DNA of 9,830 nucleotides from Fidelibacterota bacterium UBA6817 (lineage in GTDB: Bacteria; Fidelibacterota; Fidelibacteria; Fidelibacterales; Fidelibacteraceae), in NCBI GenBank assembly GCA_002452555.1, contig DKER01000084.1, positions 1 to 9,830 of the forward strand, given 5' to 3'. The notes beneath the pieces are model-generated. The model did no database searches and was not told where the DNA came from. It saw only the letters and a program-made list of their open reading frames with translations. Shown in pieces: positions 1 through 9,830 of the stretch. Position numbers and translations under genes: made by a program. Within the stretch, counting starts at the first letter, position 1; each line of letters starts with the position of its first letter.

Positions 1-50
1 TGAACTCTTGAACAGCGAGCGAAGCGAGCCTCAACGTCTCAACCTTTCAA
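1..50. repeat. Small intergenic repeat with 8-base period and GC-rich core
   Basis: This non-coding stretch directly follows the thrA stop. On the + strand it reads as two TGAAC-led octamers (TGAACTCT, TGAACAGC), a GC-rich core with the direct repeat GCGAGC-gaa-GCGAGC, then CTCAACGT, CTCAACCT and TTCAATCA, again with an 8-base period. Seen from the centre, both arms carry TTGA-type octamers pointing inward. I see no stable stem followed by a T-run, so it does not look like a standard intrinsic terminator on either strand. The structure is read directly from the bases. That it belongs to a dispersed genomic repeat family is an inference from its low-complexity design, and the window holds only this copy, truncated at the left edge. 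Confidence 0.5.
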
Positions 51-2489
51 TCACTCTGAAATCAGGTCACTCACCAACCCTGCGGCTGTGACTTTTGCAC
101 CGGCACCGGGTCCCTGAATAACCAGCGGATTCTCATGGTACCGTTCAGTTGTAATTACTATGCAGTTATCGCTGCCTTTAAGTCCGGAAAAAGGGTGGTC
201 TGCAGGAAGTTTTTTCAATTCGATTCTTCCTTTTCCGTTTTCATAGGTTCCCATGTATCTCAGAACTTTTCCGGATTGAGCCGTTTCGTAAAGTAACTTG
301 TGGAAGTCATGATCGTGTGTTTCCAGAGTTGTATAAAAATCCTCCAGAGAATGTGCAGAAAAACAATCCTTGGGAAGAATTGGTTCAACGTGGATATCGG
401 TCAGATTGACGCCTTCGCCGCATTCCCTCATTAATAGAAGGAGTTTTCGGGCGAAATCCAATCCGTTCAGATCATTGCGGGGATCCGGCTCCGTAAATCC
501 TTTTTCCTGCGCTTCATGAATTACCCGGCTGAAGGGTATTCCCCCGGTTTTGAATGAATTAAAAATGTAACTGATTGTTCCGCTGAGAACCGCTTCAATT
601 TTCAGAATTCTATCCCCGGTATCCAAAAGACTTTTCAATGTCCGGATTATTGGAAGTCCTGCTCCCACATTGGTTTCGTACCGGAAAAAAACGGCATGAT
701 CCCGGCATGTTTTCCGCAAGGTTTTAAATGCTTCATAGTCTCCCGTATTGGCCATTTTATTTGCGGCGATAACGGACACTCCTGCTTTGAAAAATTCCGT
801 ATATGTCTGACTGATTTCCGGACTTGCCGTAATATCCACAAAAATGCTTTTACCCCCGGGGAGGTGTTTGATTTTTTTCAGGAAATAATCCGGTTCCGGG
901 TTTTTATCTCCGGATACCAGCAATGTCTCCCAATCAGAGAAGCTTATTCCACCCGGATTGAATACAGCATTGTCAATATTTGCAATGCCAATTAATTGAA
1001 GATTCAGATTTTTATTTTCAAGAATTTGTGTCTGATTTTCTGAAAGCTGATGTAAAAATTCCCGTCCGATAAGACCGGTACCGCATACGATGAGATTTAT
1101 CCGTTCAGCACAAAAGAAAAAGGCATCATGAATCGCTCTCAAGGCTGTTTTTTCATCGTTTTGATCAACGACAACGGATATGTTTAGTTCGGATGAACCC
1201 TGTGCTATGGCAACAACATTCACATTTCTCTCTGCCAATGCGTGGAATAAGCGTCCCGATATTCCGGGTGTTTTTCGCATGCTTTCTCCAACAAGTGCAA
1301 CCACTGAAAGATTGTTTTCCACCATAACTTTATCAACAATATGAGTTTTTATTTCCAGCAAAAATTCTTTTTCAATGGCTTTTTTTGCCGAAAGGGCACT
1401 TTCGGGTTTGACGGCAAGGCAAATGGAATGTTCTGATGATGCCTGCGAAATCAGAATAATACTGATCCCGTATTTGGCCAGAGTTGTAAAGGCACGGGCA
1501 GATATCCCCGTTACGCCTACCATGCCCGAACCTTGTATGGTTAAAAGTGAAACATTCGAAATTGACGTAATCCCTTTTGCGGGATAACCATTGGATGTAA
1601 ACTCCTTTTGTACCAGTGTCCCCTCGAAATCCGGATTGAACGTGTTCAAAATCCGTATGGGAATGCCTTTTTCCAGTGCAGGCTGTATTGTGGGAGGATG
1701 AAGAACTTTTGCGCCAAAATGGGAGAGTTCCATAGCTTCTTCATAACTGAGAGTTTTTAGACAGAAGGCATCGGGGACTTTTCCGGGATCGGCACTCATC
1801 ACGCCATCCACATCGGTCCAGATTTGAATTTCATCCGCTTTCAAAACAGCACCGAGAAATGACGCAGTCAAATCAGATCCGCCTCTGCCCAGGGTTGTTG
1901 ATATTCCGCTGCTTGTGGCAGCGATAAATCCGGTTACAATTTTTATACCCGGGTAATTGGTATAATATCGCCTGATTTTTCGTGCCGATTTTTGATAGTC
2001 TATATTGGCATGACCATGCGAATCATCCGTAACAATCAGTTTCCTCGTATCTGTAAATTGAGATGGAATTCCTGATGAATCTAAAAACCGGCTAATAATA
2101 TAAGCTGACAACCGTTCACCGAAACCGAGAATGAGATCGGATGAACGACCGGTCAGTTCTTTGAGAAGGTATACTCCATGCAGAACATCATTTAATTCCT
2201 CAAATTCATTTTGAAGATGCTTGAACATTTCATCAGACGGGTTGGGAATCAGTTCTTTCAAAATCCGGTAATGGCGCTTTTCGCAATCTGACATCAGTTT
2301 TATATAAGTATATTCTCTTTTTTGTGCCAGTTCGCTGATTTTTATCAGCTGGTTTGTTACGCCTGTAAAAGCGGATACCACAACGGAAATATCGGGGTCT
2401 TTCTTTGCCTGTTTGGATATGATATTTGCAACTTTCTGAATATTTTCGGATGATCCGACTGACGTTCCGCCGAATTTTATAACTTTCAT
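51..2489 (-). CDS. thrA: Bifunctional aspartate kinase / homoserine dehydrogenase (ThrA)
   Basis: This 812-residue cytoplasmic enzyme phosphorylates aspartate (first step to lysine, threonine and methionine) and reduces aspartate semialdehyde to homoserine. The N-terminal kinase domain (about residues 1-290) opens with KFGGTSVGS at 5-13 and has the GRGGSDLTAS loop at 201-210 and WTDVDGV at 224-230. Two ACT-type regulatory segments follow at about 312-385 and 395-455, which in this family usually bind threonine. The homoserine dehydrogenase half begins near 465 with a Rossmann CGTGLIG at 469-475, then AANKMANT at 575-582, the substrate-binding stretch GFTEPDPRNDLNGLDFARK at 664-682, and GPGAGAKVTAAGLVSDLI at the C-terminus. 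Length matches other fused enzymes (about 810-820). The ATG start is 5 bases after the proC stop, with GGGAG 11 bases upstream. It is the last gene of the operon in this window. One small oddity is Met579 where many homologues have a second lysine (NKKANT). Confidence 0.96.
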   Translation of the reverse strand: MKVIKFGGTSVGSSENIQKVANIISKQAKKDPDISVVVSAFTGVTNQLIKISELAQKREYTYIKLMSDCEKRHYRILKELIPNPSDEMFKHLQNEFEELNDVLHGVYLLKELTGRSSDLILGFGERLSAYIISRFLDSSGIPSQFTDTRKLIVTDDSHGHANIDYQKSARKIRRYYTNYPGIKIVTGFIAATSSGISTTLGRGGSDLTASFLGAVLKADEIQIWTDVDGVMSADPGKVPDAFCLKTLSYEEAMELSHFGAKVLHPPTIQPALEKGIPIRILNTFNPDFEGTLVQKEFTSNGYPAKGITSISNVSLLTIQGSGMVGVTGISARAFTTLAKYGISIILISQASSEHSICLAVKPESALSAKKAIEKEFLLEIKTHIVDKVMVENNLSVVALVGESMRKTPGISGRLFHALAERNVNVVAIAQGSSELNISVVVDQNDEKTALRAIHDAFFFCAERINLIVCGTGLIGREFLHQLSENQTQILENKNLNLQLIGIANIDNAVFNPGGISFSDWETLLVSGDKNPEPDYFLKKIKHLPGGKSIFVDITASPEISQTYTEFFKAGVSVIAANKMANTGDYEAFKTLRKTCRDHAVFFRYETNVGAGLPIIRTLKSLLDTGDRILKIEAVLSGTISYIFNSFKTGGIPFSRVIHEAQEKGFTEPDPRNDLNGLDFARKLLLLMRECGEGVNLTDIHVEPILPKDCFSAHSLEDFYTTLETHDHDFHKLLYETAQSGKVLRYMGTYENGKGRIELKKLPADHPFSGLKGSDNCIVITTERYHENPLVIQGPGAGAKVTAAGLVSDLISE

Positions 2490-2494
2490 AAAAA

Positions 2495-3337
2495 TTATGT
2501 CTCCCGATCCGTCAGGTGATTCTTATTATTTTTTTTATAGAGTCGGGCAGCCTTTTCTGCAGACAAACGGATTCCCTGGATCATGGCAGAACTGAATCCT
2601 TCATGTTCCATCTGATTCAGGCCGGATATTGTGCATCCCAAAGGCGTGGTAACCCTGTCGATTTCCTGTTCCGGGTGATGACCGGAACTCAGCAGGAGGG
2701 AAGCGGCTCCTTTGGCTGTTTGAGACGCAATTTTCAGAGCATCCCCTGCCGAAAAACCCACTTCAATGCCGCCCTGGGATGCAGCCCTGATTGCTCTGAG
2801 GAAAAAAGCAATTCCGCAGGCTCCCAAAGCTGTGGCTGCACTCATTTGTTCTTCGTCAATGATCAGGGTTTGTCCCATTGTATTGAATATTGATTCGGCA
2901 ATTTTTAGAGCAGGAGACTGGCGATTCTCTGCTGCAATACATGTCATGGATTCCCGAATGGCAATGGCAGTATTGGGCATTACCCGCACAACAGGGACAG
3001 ATTTTCCTGCAATGTTATTGATATCTTCAATGGACAATCCTGACACAACAGACATGAGGATCTGTGATTCGCCGTTTAAGTATGCAGCAATCTCTTTCAG
3101 CACCGGATTAGCTTGCTGGGGTTCAACGGCCAATATGATAAAATCCGCTGAACGGATGGCGGATACATTATCTGACATGATACCGTAGCCGTCATTTGAC
3201 AACGGTGCGAGCAACTCAACATGCCGTCGCGTCAATGTGATTTGACCGGGTGTAAAGAGACCGGCCTTTACAATCCCTCTTGCAAGTGATGTGCCGATAT
3301 TACCGGCACCGATGATGGTCAATTTTTTGTTTTTCAT
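2495..3337 (-). CDS. proC: Pyrroline-5-carboxylate reductase (ProC)
   Basis: This cytoplasmic enzyme reduces 1-pyrroline-5-carboxylate to proline with NAD(P)H. I prefer the ATG at 3337, giving 280 residues, a normal length for the family. An in-frame TTG at 3349 would add four residues but has no Shine-Dalgarno and abuts the leuB stop, whereas the ATG has a weak GGA 7 bases upstream. The N-terminal Rossmann domain shows GAGNIG at 10-15. RVMPNTAIAIRES marks the end of the dinucleotide domain. The helical C-terminal dimerisation domain contains ATALGACGIAFFLRAI and the signature DRVTTPLGCTISGL, where better-known enzymes have SPGGTT. That GCT variant recalls Bacteroidota-type P5C reductases (from memory). 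ProC lies 12 bases after leuB and 5 before thrA, so it is probably co-transcribed with both. Its C-terminal fold belongs to the same broad superfamily as IlvC, but the ProC signature makes the assignment clear. Confidence 0.94.
   Translation of the reverse strand: MKNKKLTIIGAGNIGTSLARGIVKAGLFTPGQITLTRRHVELLAPLSNDGYGIMSDNVSAIRSADFIILAVEPQQANPVLKEIAAYLNGESQILMSVVSGLSIEDINNIAGKSVPVVRVMPNTAIAIRESMTCIAAENRQSPALKIAESIFNTMGQTLIIDEEQMSAATALGACGIAFFLRAIRAASQGGIEVGFSAGDALKIASQTAKGAASLLLSSGHHPEQEIDRVTTPLGCTISGLNQMEHEGFSSAMIQGIRLSAEKAARLYKKNNKNHLTDRET
2501..2505 (-). promoter_or_regulatory. Ribosome binding site of thrA
   Basis: GGGAG lies 11 bases before the thrA ATG, inside the last codons of proC. 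The long spacing makes it a moderate site. Its position suggests thrA translation is coupled to ribosomes finishing proC. Confidence 0.55.
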
Positions 3338-3344
3338 GAATTTG

Positions 3345-3347
3345 TCC
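3345..3347 (-). promoter_or_regulatory. Weak ribosome binding site supporting the ATG start of proC
   Basis: GGA followed by CAAATTC (7 bases) precedes the ATG at 3337. The alternative TTG at 3349 has only AT-rich sequence before it. The match is short, so the start is favoured but not proved. Coupling to the leuB stop just upstream could compensate for the weak site. Confidence 0.35.
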
Positions 3348-3349
3348 AA

Positions 3350-4932
<1,583 letters not shown>

Positions 4933-4934
4933 AG

Positions 4935-6203
4935 TCAATCCTGTTTGTATGTGGTTGGGTTCGCAATTTTACCTTCCAGTGCAGAAGCCGCAACAGTCGC
5001 GGGACTGGCAAGATACACCTCCGATTCAGGGCTTCCCATTCTTCCGATAAAATTTCGGTTTGTACTGCTGATACACCGTTCACCTGCAGCCAAAATGCCC
5101 ATGTGACCTCCCAGACAGGCACCGCAGGTCGGTGCAGAAACGGTCGCTCCTGCCTCCATGAAAATATCCAGTAACCCTTCCCGGCTTGCCTGTTTCCATA
5201 TTTGTGTGGTAGCAGGAACAACAATCATTCGCACACCCTTGGCTACTTTATTTCCTCTCATGACGGCTGCCGCTTTGCGAAGGTCTTCAATCCGGCCGTT
5301 TGTACAGCTTCCGAGCCAGGCCTGATCAATGGGGATATTTCCCGCCTGAGAAACAGGTTTACCATTGCTGGGAAGATGGGGAAGGGCCACCATGGGTTCA
5401 AGATTGGTGACATCAATATCAATGATCTGACTGTATTCCGCATCCGGATCACTGTGAAAAACATCAAAATGTTCATTCGAATGAGCCCTAACATATTCCA
5501 ATGTGGTCTCATCCGGATTGATAATGCCGGTTTTAGCCCCGGCTTCAATAGCCATATTGCACAAGGTCATCCGGGATTCAACGGATAAGAAATCAATAAC
5601 ATCACCGGTAAACTCCATGGCTTTGTAGAGTGCTCCATCGACTCCTATCTGACTGATGATGTAGAGTATAACATCTTTAGCATATACTCCTTTTGGCAAG
5701 GCCCCGTTTATCCTGAACAGGATGGATTCAGGAACTTTGAACCAGAGTTCGCCGGTTGCCAGTGCGGCTGCAAGATCCGTGCTGCCAATCCCTGTGGCAA
5801 AGGCACCCAAAGCCCCGTGTGTGCAGGTATGACTGTCTCCGCAAACGATGGTTGTTCCAGGCCGCACATGTCCCTGTTCGGGAAGAAGGGCATGACAGAC
5901 ACCATGCCTGCCGATGTCATAAAATTTGTCAATCTTTTCCTCTTTGGCCCAGCGGCGGATTTTTGCAACCATTTCAGCCGATTTAATATCTTTGTTTGGA
6001 ACAAAGTGATCGGGCATTATCACAACACGTTCAGGGTAAGCGACATGAAGATCACCGTTTGCCTTCATCATATCGATAGCCGGCGTGGTGGTAACGTCGT
6101 GACACATAATGACATCTATGCCGGCATTGATCAGTTCACCCGGTTTTACGGTATCCCGGCCGGCATGAAGCGCCAGGATTTTTTCGGTTATTGTTGATCC
6201 CAC
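4935..6203 (-). CDS. leuC: 3-isopropylmalate dehydratase large subunit (LeuC)
   Basis: This aconitase-family subunit carries the [4Fe-4S] cluster for dehydration and rehydration of 2-isopropylmalate, and probably of citramalate made by the adjacent cimA. The 422-residue length matches the shorter LeuC/homoaconitase-like class, not the roughly 465-residue E. coli type. The likely cluster cysteines are C300 in WLGSCTNGR, and C360 and C363 in [10 protein letters not shown]. Other aconitase-family marks are [22 protein letters not shown] region at 121-142 and [13 protein letters not shown] at 382-394. The start is GTG at 6203: GGAG lies 8 bases upstream, and no in-frame ATG lies between the leuA stop and the conserved N-terminus ([14 protein letters not shown]). 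The 17-base gap to leuA is the widest gene junction in the window. The gene is followed by leuD two bases later, giving both isomerase subunits in sequence. Homoaconitase is possible by family alone; the context supports LeuC. Confidence 0.95.
   Translation of the reverse strand: MGSTITEKILALHAGRDTVKPGELINAGIDVIMCHDVTTTPAIDMMKANGDLHVAYPERVVIMPDHFVPNKDIKSAEMVAKIRRWAKEEKIDKFYDIGRHGVCHALLPEQGHVRPGTTIVCGDSHTCTHGALGAFATGIGSTDLAAALATGELWFKVPESILFRINGALPKGVYAKDVILYIISQIGVDGALYKAMEFTGDVIDFLSVESRMTLCNMAIEAGAKTGIINPDETTLEYVRAHSNEHFDVFHSDPDAEYSQIIDIDVTNLEPMVALPHLPSNGKPVSQAGNIPIDQAWLGSCTNGRIEDLRKAAAVMRGNKVAKGVRMIVVPATTQIWKQASREGLLDIFMEAGATVSAPTCGACLGGHMGILAAGERCISSTNRNFIGRMGSPESEVYLASPATVAASALEGKIANPTTYKQD
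4939..4942 (-). promoter_or_regulatory. Ribosome binding site deciding the leuD start
   Basis: AGGA followed by TTGACT (6 bases) precedes the ATG at 4932. The spacing favours this ATG over the in-frame TTG two codons earlier. The site lies within the last codons of leuC. Confidence 0.6.
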
Positions 6204-6211
6204 GTTTCAAT

Positions 6212-6215
6212 CTCC
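6212..6215 (-). promoter_or_regulatory. Ribosome binding site supporting the GTG start of leuC
   Basis: GGAG, followed by ATTGAAAC (8 bases), precedes GTG at 6203 within the 17-base leuA-leuC gap. The upstream TTG inside this spacer is out of frame, so GTG is the only start that fits this site. Confidence 0.6.
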
Positions 6216-6220
6216 GGAAT

Positions 6221-7765
6221 TTAATTTCTTTGCATATTTTTTTCTTTAAAGCTCAGTGCTTTATTAATTCCTTTTATAATGGCTTTTACACTGGCTTTTA
6301 TCACATCTTCGTCCAACGCCCGTGTCATAAACATATTGTCCTGTTCATCGGACAGTTTTATGGATACATCTGCAAGAGCATCTGTTCCGCCTGTTATGGC
6401 TTTCAGATTGTATTCCACAAGTTTCAGGGATGGATCGATTGCCTGCCATATCGCATTGCTGACGGCATCGACCGGACCGTCACCGGTTCCGGACGCAATT
6501 TTTACATCCCCGTAAACCCGAAGTTTAATCGATGCTGTCGGCGTCATGTTTGATCCGGTAAAGACGGCAAATTCTTCAATCTTTACAAACTGCTCTTCTT
6601 CCGAGAGTTGATTGGTTATATCGCGGGCAATGGCAATCACGTCGTCCCGTTCAACCATTTTTTGCTTGTCAGCCAGATCTTTAACTTTTTCCGTAATCTG
6701 ACGGATTTGGTCTCCATCCAGACGAAATCCCTCTTCTTCCAGCATTGCCATAACAGCATGTTTTCCCGAATGCTTCCCGATAACCAGATTTTCGCCGGTC
6801 CAACCCACATCTTCCGCTTTCATAATCTCATACGTTTCACGGTTCTGCAGAACGCCATGCTGATGGATGCCTGCTTCGTGTGCAAATACATTGGCACCCA
6901 CTATGGGTTTGTTCCGCTGGATTTCCAGACCGGTCAGATTGCTGAGGAGCCGGCTTGTTTTGTAAATTTCTCTCGTATTCACATTTACATCAATATTGAA
7001 ATAATCTTTCCGGGTTATGAGGTTCATGATGACTTCTTCCAGGGAAGCATTTCCGGCCCGTTCACCGATTCCGTTGATACAGCCTTCAATTTGAGTTGCG
7101 CCGGCCTCCACTGCTGCCAGGGAATTTGCGACGGCATTTCCCAGATCATTATGACAATGAACACTGATGACCACATTTTTTGCTTCGGGAACATGGGCGA
7201 AAAGATAGCGGATGCGGTCTCCGAATTCTCGTGGTTCGGCATAACCGACTGTATCGGGAATATTGATGGTTGTGGCTCCTGATTCAATGGCAGCACGGAC
7301 AACGTCACACATATAATCAAGACTGGTTCTGGCTGCATCTTCCGGAGAAAATTCAACATCTTCACAATATCCTTTTGCCCGCGAAACCGCTCTGCGTGTC
7401 AGGTCGATTATTTCTTCCTTGGACTTTTTCAGTTTTTCTTCCCTGTGGACCTTTGATGTGGCGATAAATGTGTGTATTCTGGGTTTCTCAGCATATTTGA
7501 CGGCATCCCAGCACCGGTCAATATCAGCATCATTTGCCCGTGCAAGTCCGCAGACACTTGCTCCTTTGATGTTCCTGGCGACTTCTTTAACTGCCTCGAA
7601 ATCCCCGTCTGAAGCAATAGGGAAACCCGCTTCGATAACATCCACGCCCAATCGGGTAAGCTGATGGGCAATAACCAGTTTTTCATTCACTGTCAGGGAT
7701 GCTCCGGGACTTTGTTCCCCATCCCGAAGTGTTGTATCAAATAAAATAATGCGCCGCCTGTTCAT
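6221..7765 (-). CDS. leuA: 2-isopropylmalate synthase (LeuA)
   Basis: The product condenses acetyl-CoA with 2-oxoisovalerate to give 2-isopropylmalate, the committed step to leucine. The protein is 514 residues, normal for bacterial LeuA. The catalytic TIM barrel (about 4-280) has [14 protein letters not shown] at 10-23 with the metal ligand D10, the HCHNDLG metal-binding pair at 203 and 205, and [17 protein letters not shown] at 228-244. HEAGIHQHG at 296-304 and GKHSGKHA at 330-337 mark the linker domain. The C-terminal part (about 390-500), with [17 protein letters not shown] and [14 protein letters not shown], is the LeuA allosteric domain that in characterised enzymes binds leucine, so feedback control is expected. 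The ATG overlaps the cimA stop as ATGA (7762-7765) and has the strongest Shine-Dalgarno of the window, AAAGGAG 5 bases upstream. The SPGAS motif separates it from its paralogue CimA next door. Confidence 0.96.
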   Translation of the reverse strand: MNRRRIILFDTTLRDGEQSPGASLTVNEKLVIAHQLTRLGVDVIEAGFPIASDGDFEAVKEVARNIKGASVCGLARANDADIDRCWDAVKYAEKPRIHTFIATSKVHREEKLKKSKEEIIDLTRRAVSRAKGYCEDVEFSPEDAARTSLDYMCDVVRAAIESGATTINIPDTVGYAEPREFGDRIRYLFAHVPEAKNVVISVHCHNDLGNAVANSLAAVEAGATQIEGCINGIGERAGNASLEEVIMNLITRKDYFNIDVNVNTREIYKTSRLLSNLTGLEIQRNKPIVGANVFAHEAGIHQHGVLQNRETYEIMKAEDVGWTGENLVIGKHSGKHAVMAMLEEEGFRLDGDQIRQITEKVKDLADKQKMVERDDVIAIARDITNQLSEEEQFVKIEEFAVFTGSNMTPTASIKLRVYGDVKIASGTGDGPVDAVSNAIWQAIDPSLKLVEYNLKAITGGTDALADVSIKLSDEQDNMFMTRALDEDVIKASVKAIIKGINKALSFKEKNMQRN

Positions 7766-9357
7766 GATGTCTCCTTTCCTGTATTATGTTGATGCCGTTT
7801 CATCAGGAAATATGAAATACTGTCCGTCAGTGCCTGCCAGCTCGCTTCGATAATATTTTCCGAAACACCTACGGTACTCCAGGTTATGCCGTCTGCTGCC
7901 GATTCGATGAGCACCCGCACTTTTGCCGATGTGGCTTCTCTGGCATTGATAACGCGGACTTTGTAATCCGTCAGTTTCATCTCAACAATTTCCGGATAGA
8001 AATTCATAAGTGCTTTTCTTAAAGCCTTATCCAAAGCATTGACCGGTCCTACTCCTTCAGCTGCCGTGTGTTCTTCCTTGTCACCCACAGCTGCCCGTAC
8101 GGTAGCTTCAGACCGTATCTCATTGTTTTCATCCTTTTCGTTGAGTATCCGGAATCCCTGAAGAGAGAAAAAGTTCGGGTATTCACCCTTCATCCGTTTG
8201 ATCAGAAGTTCGAGTGAACTTTCTGCTGCTTCAAATTCAAACCCTTCATGTTCCAACTCTTTCAGCCGGGTAACAATTTCACCGATCTTGTCTTTGTCCG
8301 ATTCAAGATCAAGTCCCAATTCATCGCTTTTAAAAAGGATGTTGCTTTTACCGGCCAGGTCGGAAATGAGAACCCGCCGTTTATTGCCGACCCGCTCAGG
8401 CTGAATATGTTCGTACGAATCCGGTTCGCGCATGACGGCACTCACATGTATCCCTCCCTTATGGGCAAAGGCACTTTTGCCCGTGAAAGGCATGGTGTTG
8501 CTCAGAATCAGGTTGGATATTTCACTGACATAATGGGAGAGTGCGGTTAAACGGGACAAATTTTCTTCTGAAATACAATGATACCCTGCCTTAATCTGAA
8601 GATTCGGAATAATACTGCATAAATTGGCATTTCCGCACCGTTCGCCATAGCCGTTTATGCTTCCCTGAACATGAGTGCAGCCGTTCCTAACGGCCGTAAT
8701 GCTGTTGGCAACAGCCAGGTCCGAATCGTTGTGAGCATGAATTCCCAGGGGGATTTTGACGGCTTTTCTTACCTTTTTAACAATGTCGCCTATATCCCAT
8801 GTAAGTGTTCCCCCATTGGTATCGCAGAGAACCAAAACATCGGCTCCGGCTGATTCTGCCGCTTTCAGACATGCCAGGGCATACTCCGGATTATCCCTGT
8901 ATCCGTCAAAAAAGTGTTCTGCATCGAAAATCACTTCACGGCCGTGTTTTTTCAAATACGCCACACTTTCCCTGATCATGGTCAGATTTTCGTCAGGCGT
9001 TACGCGAAGCGCTTCGTTTACATGATAGATCCATGTTTTACCGAACAGGGATACTGCCGGTGTTTCCGCATCCAGCAGTGCTTTGATGTTCGGATCTTTA
9101 TCCACGGAATTTTTGGCATGTTTTGTAGATCCGAAGGCAACGATTCGGGCATGTTTGAACGTTTCCTTTTTGACCTGTTTGAAGAAGAGAAGATCTTTGG
9201 GATTTGAACCGGGCCACCCGCCTTCGATATAGTGAACGCCAAATTCGTCCAGTTTATGGGCAATATGGAGTTTATCTTCCACAGAAAACGAGATATTCTC
9301 GCTCTGAGAACCATCCCTAAGGGTTGTATCGAAGATTTTCAGGGATTTTTGCGTCAT
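7762..9357 (-). CDS. cimA: (R)-citramalate synthase (CimA)
   Basis: The product condenses pyruvate and acetyl-CoA to (R)-citramalate, the first step of the threonine-independent isoleucine route. It is a 531-residue member of the DRE-TIM family, matching the long citramalate synthase type. The barrel opens with [17 protein letters not shown] at 9-25, where SENISFS replaces the SPGAS of LeuA. Further marks are [11 protein letters not shown] at 45-55, FGSTKH at 75-80, the metal-binding HAHNDSDLA at 207-215, [15 protein letters not shown] at 232-246, and [12 protein letters not shown] at 297-308. The C-terminal regulatory domain has [17 protein letters not shown] at 434-450 and [19 protein letters not shown] at 464-482. 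The ATG is 4 bases after the ilvC stop, with AGGA 8 bases upstream inside the last ilvC codons. Homocitrate synthase is an alternative within the superfamily, but the [17 protein letters not shown] pattern and leu/ilv neighbours support CimA. Substrate choice is inferred from sequence. Confidence 0.92.
   Translation of the reverse strand: MTQKSLKIFDTTLRDGSQSENISFSVEDKLHIAHKLDEFGVHYIEGGWPGSNPKDLLFFKQVKKETFKHARIVAFGSTKHAKNSVDKDPNIKALLDAETPAVSLFGKTWIYHVNEALRVTPDENLTMIRESVAYLKKHGREVIFDAEHFFDGYRDNPEYALACLKAAESAGADVLVLCDTNGGTLTWDIGDIVKKVRKAVKIPLGIHAHNDSDLAVANSITAVRNGCTHVQGSINGYGERCGNANLCSIIPNLQIKAGYHCISEENLSRLTALSHYVSEISNLILSNTMPFTGKSAFAHKGGIHVSAVMREPDSYEHIQPERVGNKRRVLISDLAGKSNILFKSDELGLDLESDKDKIGEIVTRLKELEHEGFEFEAAESSLELLIKRMKGEYPNFFSLQGFRILNEKDENNEIRSEATVRAAVGDKEEHTAAEGVGPVNALDKALRKALMNFYPEIVEMKLTDYKVRVINAREATSAKVRVLIESAADGITWSTVGVSENIIEASWQALTDSISYFLMKRHQHNTGKETS
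7771..7777 (-). promoter_or_regulatory. Strong ribosome binding site of leuA
   Basis: AAAGGAG stands 5 bases before the leuA ATG. It lies inside the final codons of cimA (Gly-Lys-Glu-Thr-Ser-stop), so it is translated as coding sequence and also used as an initiation signal. It is the best anti-Shine-Dalgarno match at any junction here. Confidence 0.7.
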
Positions 9358-9361
9358 TTCT

Positions 9362-9830
<469 letters not shown>

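Noticed and set aside
1..50. Intrinsic terminator after thrA
   Set aside because: The GC-rich core is a direct repeat (GCGAGC twice), not an inverted one, and no T-run follows on the minus strand. A terminator may lie further left outside the window.
2516..3188. Two overlapping + strand open frames opposite proC
   Set aside because: Both are antisense to proC, overlap each other in different frames, and show no family motif.
3338..3349. TTG start for proC adding four residues (DKFM context)
   Set aside because: The TTG abuts the leuB stop and lacks a spaced Shine-Dalgarno. The downstream ATG gives the normal N-terminus just before the Rossmann motif.
6204..6220. Internal promoter or attenuator between leuA and leuC
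   Set aside because: The 17-base gap is fully used by the leuA stop-proximal bases and the leuC ribosome binding site, so there is no room for an attenuator, and no promoter elements are visible.
6608..7282. 224-codon + strand open frame opposite leuA
   Set aside because: It is fully antisense to the well-supported leuA, and its cysteine/phenylalanine-rich translation has no recognisable domain or plausible ribosome binding site. It is a shadow of the coding bias of leuA.

Overview
This window holds one co-directional run of amino-acid biosynthesis genes, all read from the minus strand, so the biological order runs from the right end to the left end. In transcription order they are: ilvC (3' half only, cut by the window edge), cimA, leuA, leuC, leuD, leuB, proC and thrA. 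Neighbouring genes overlap by 4 bases or are separated by at most 17 bases (using the preferred starts). No internal promoter or terminator is visible, so the run is best read as a single operon whose promoter and 5' genes lie beyond position 9830. There is no gene-free stretch over 300 bases. The only non-coding sequence beyond short junctions is about 50 bases at the left end, after thrA.

Pathway logic: cimA makes citramalate from pyruvate and acetyl-CoA. LeuCD and LeuB can convert citramalate to 2-oxobutyrate, which feeds isoleucine synthesis without threonine deaminase. leuA starts the leucine branch, and the same LeuCD/LeuB set converts 2-isopropylmalate to 2-oxoisocaproate. IlvC is the reductoisomerase shared by isoleucine and valine synthesis, and so also supplies the leucine precursor. 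proC (last step of proline synthesis) and thrA (fused aspartate kinase/homoserine dehydrogenase, entry to threonine and methionine) follow at the distal end. The operon therefore joins branched-chain, proline and aspartate-family synthesis.

Organism: clearly bacterial, with intermediate base composition and good Shine-Dalgarno sequences at most starts. The fused ThrA and the C-terminal signature of ProC (TTPLGCTISGLNQMEHEGFS) resemble, from memory, proteins of Bacteroidota and related FCB-group lineages. This is an inference; the phylum is not fixed by the window.

The genes themselves are ordinary core metabolism with intact motifs, and I found no mobile element, CRISPR array, RNA gene, defence system or other novel system. 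The points worth a second look are the gene combination in the operon and a small octamer-periodic repeat with a GC-rich core just after thrA.
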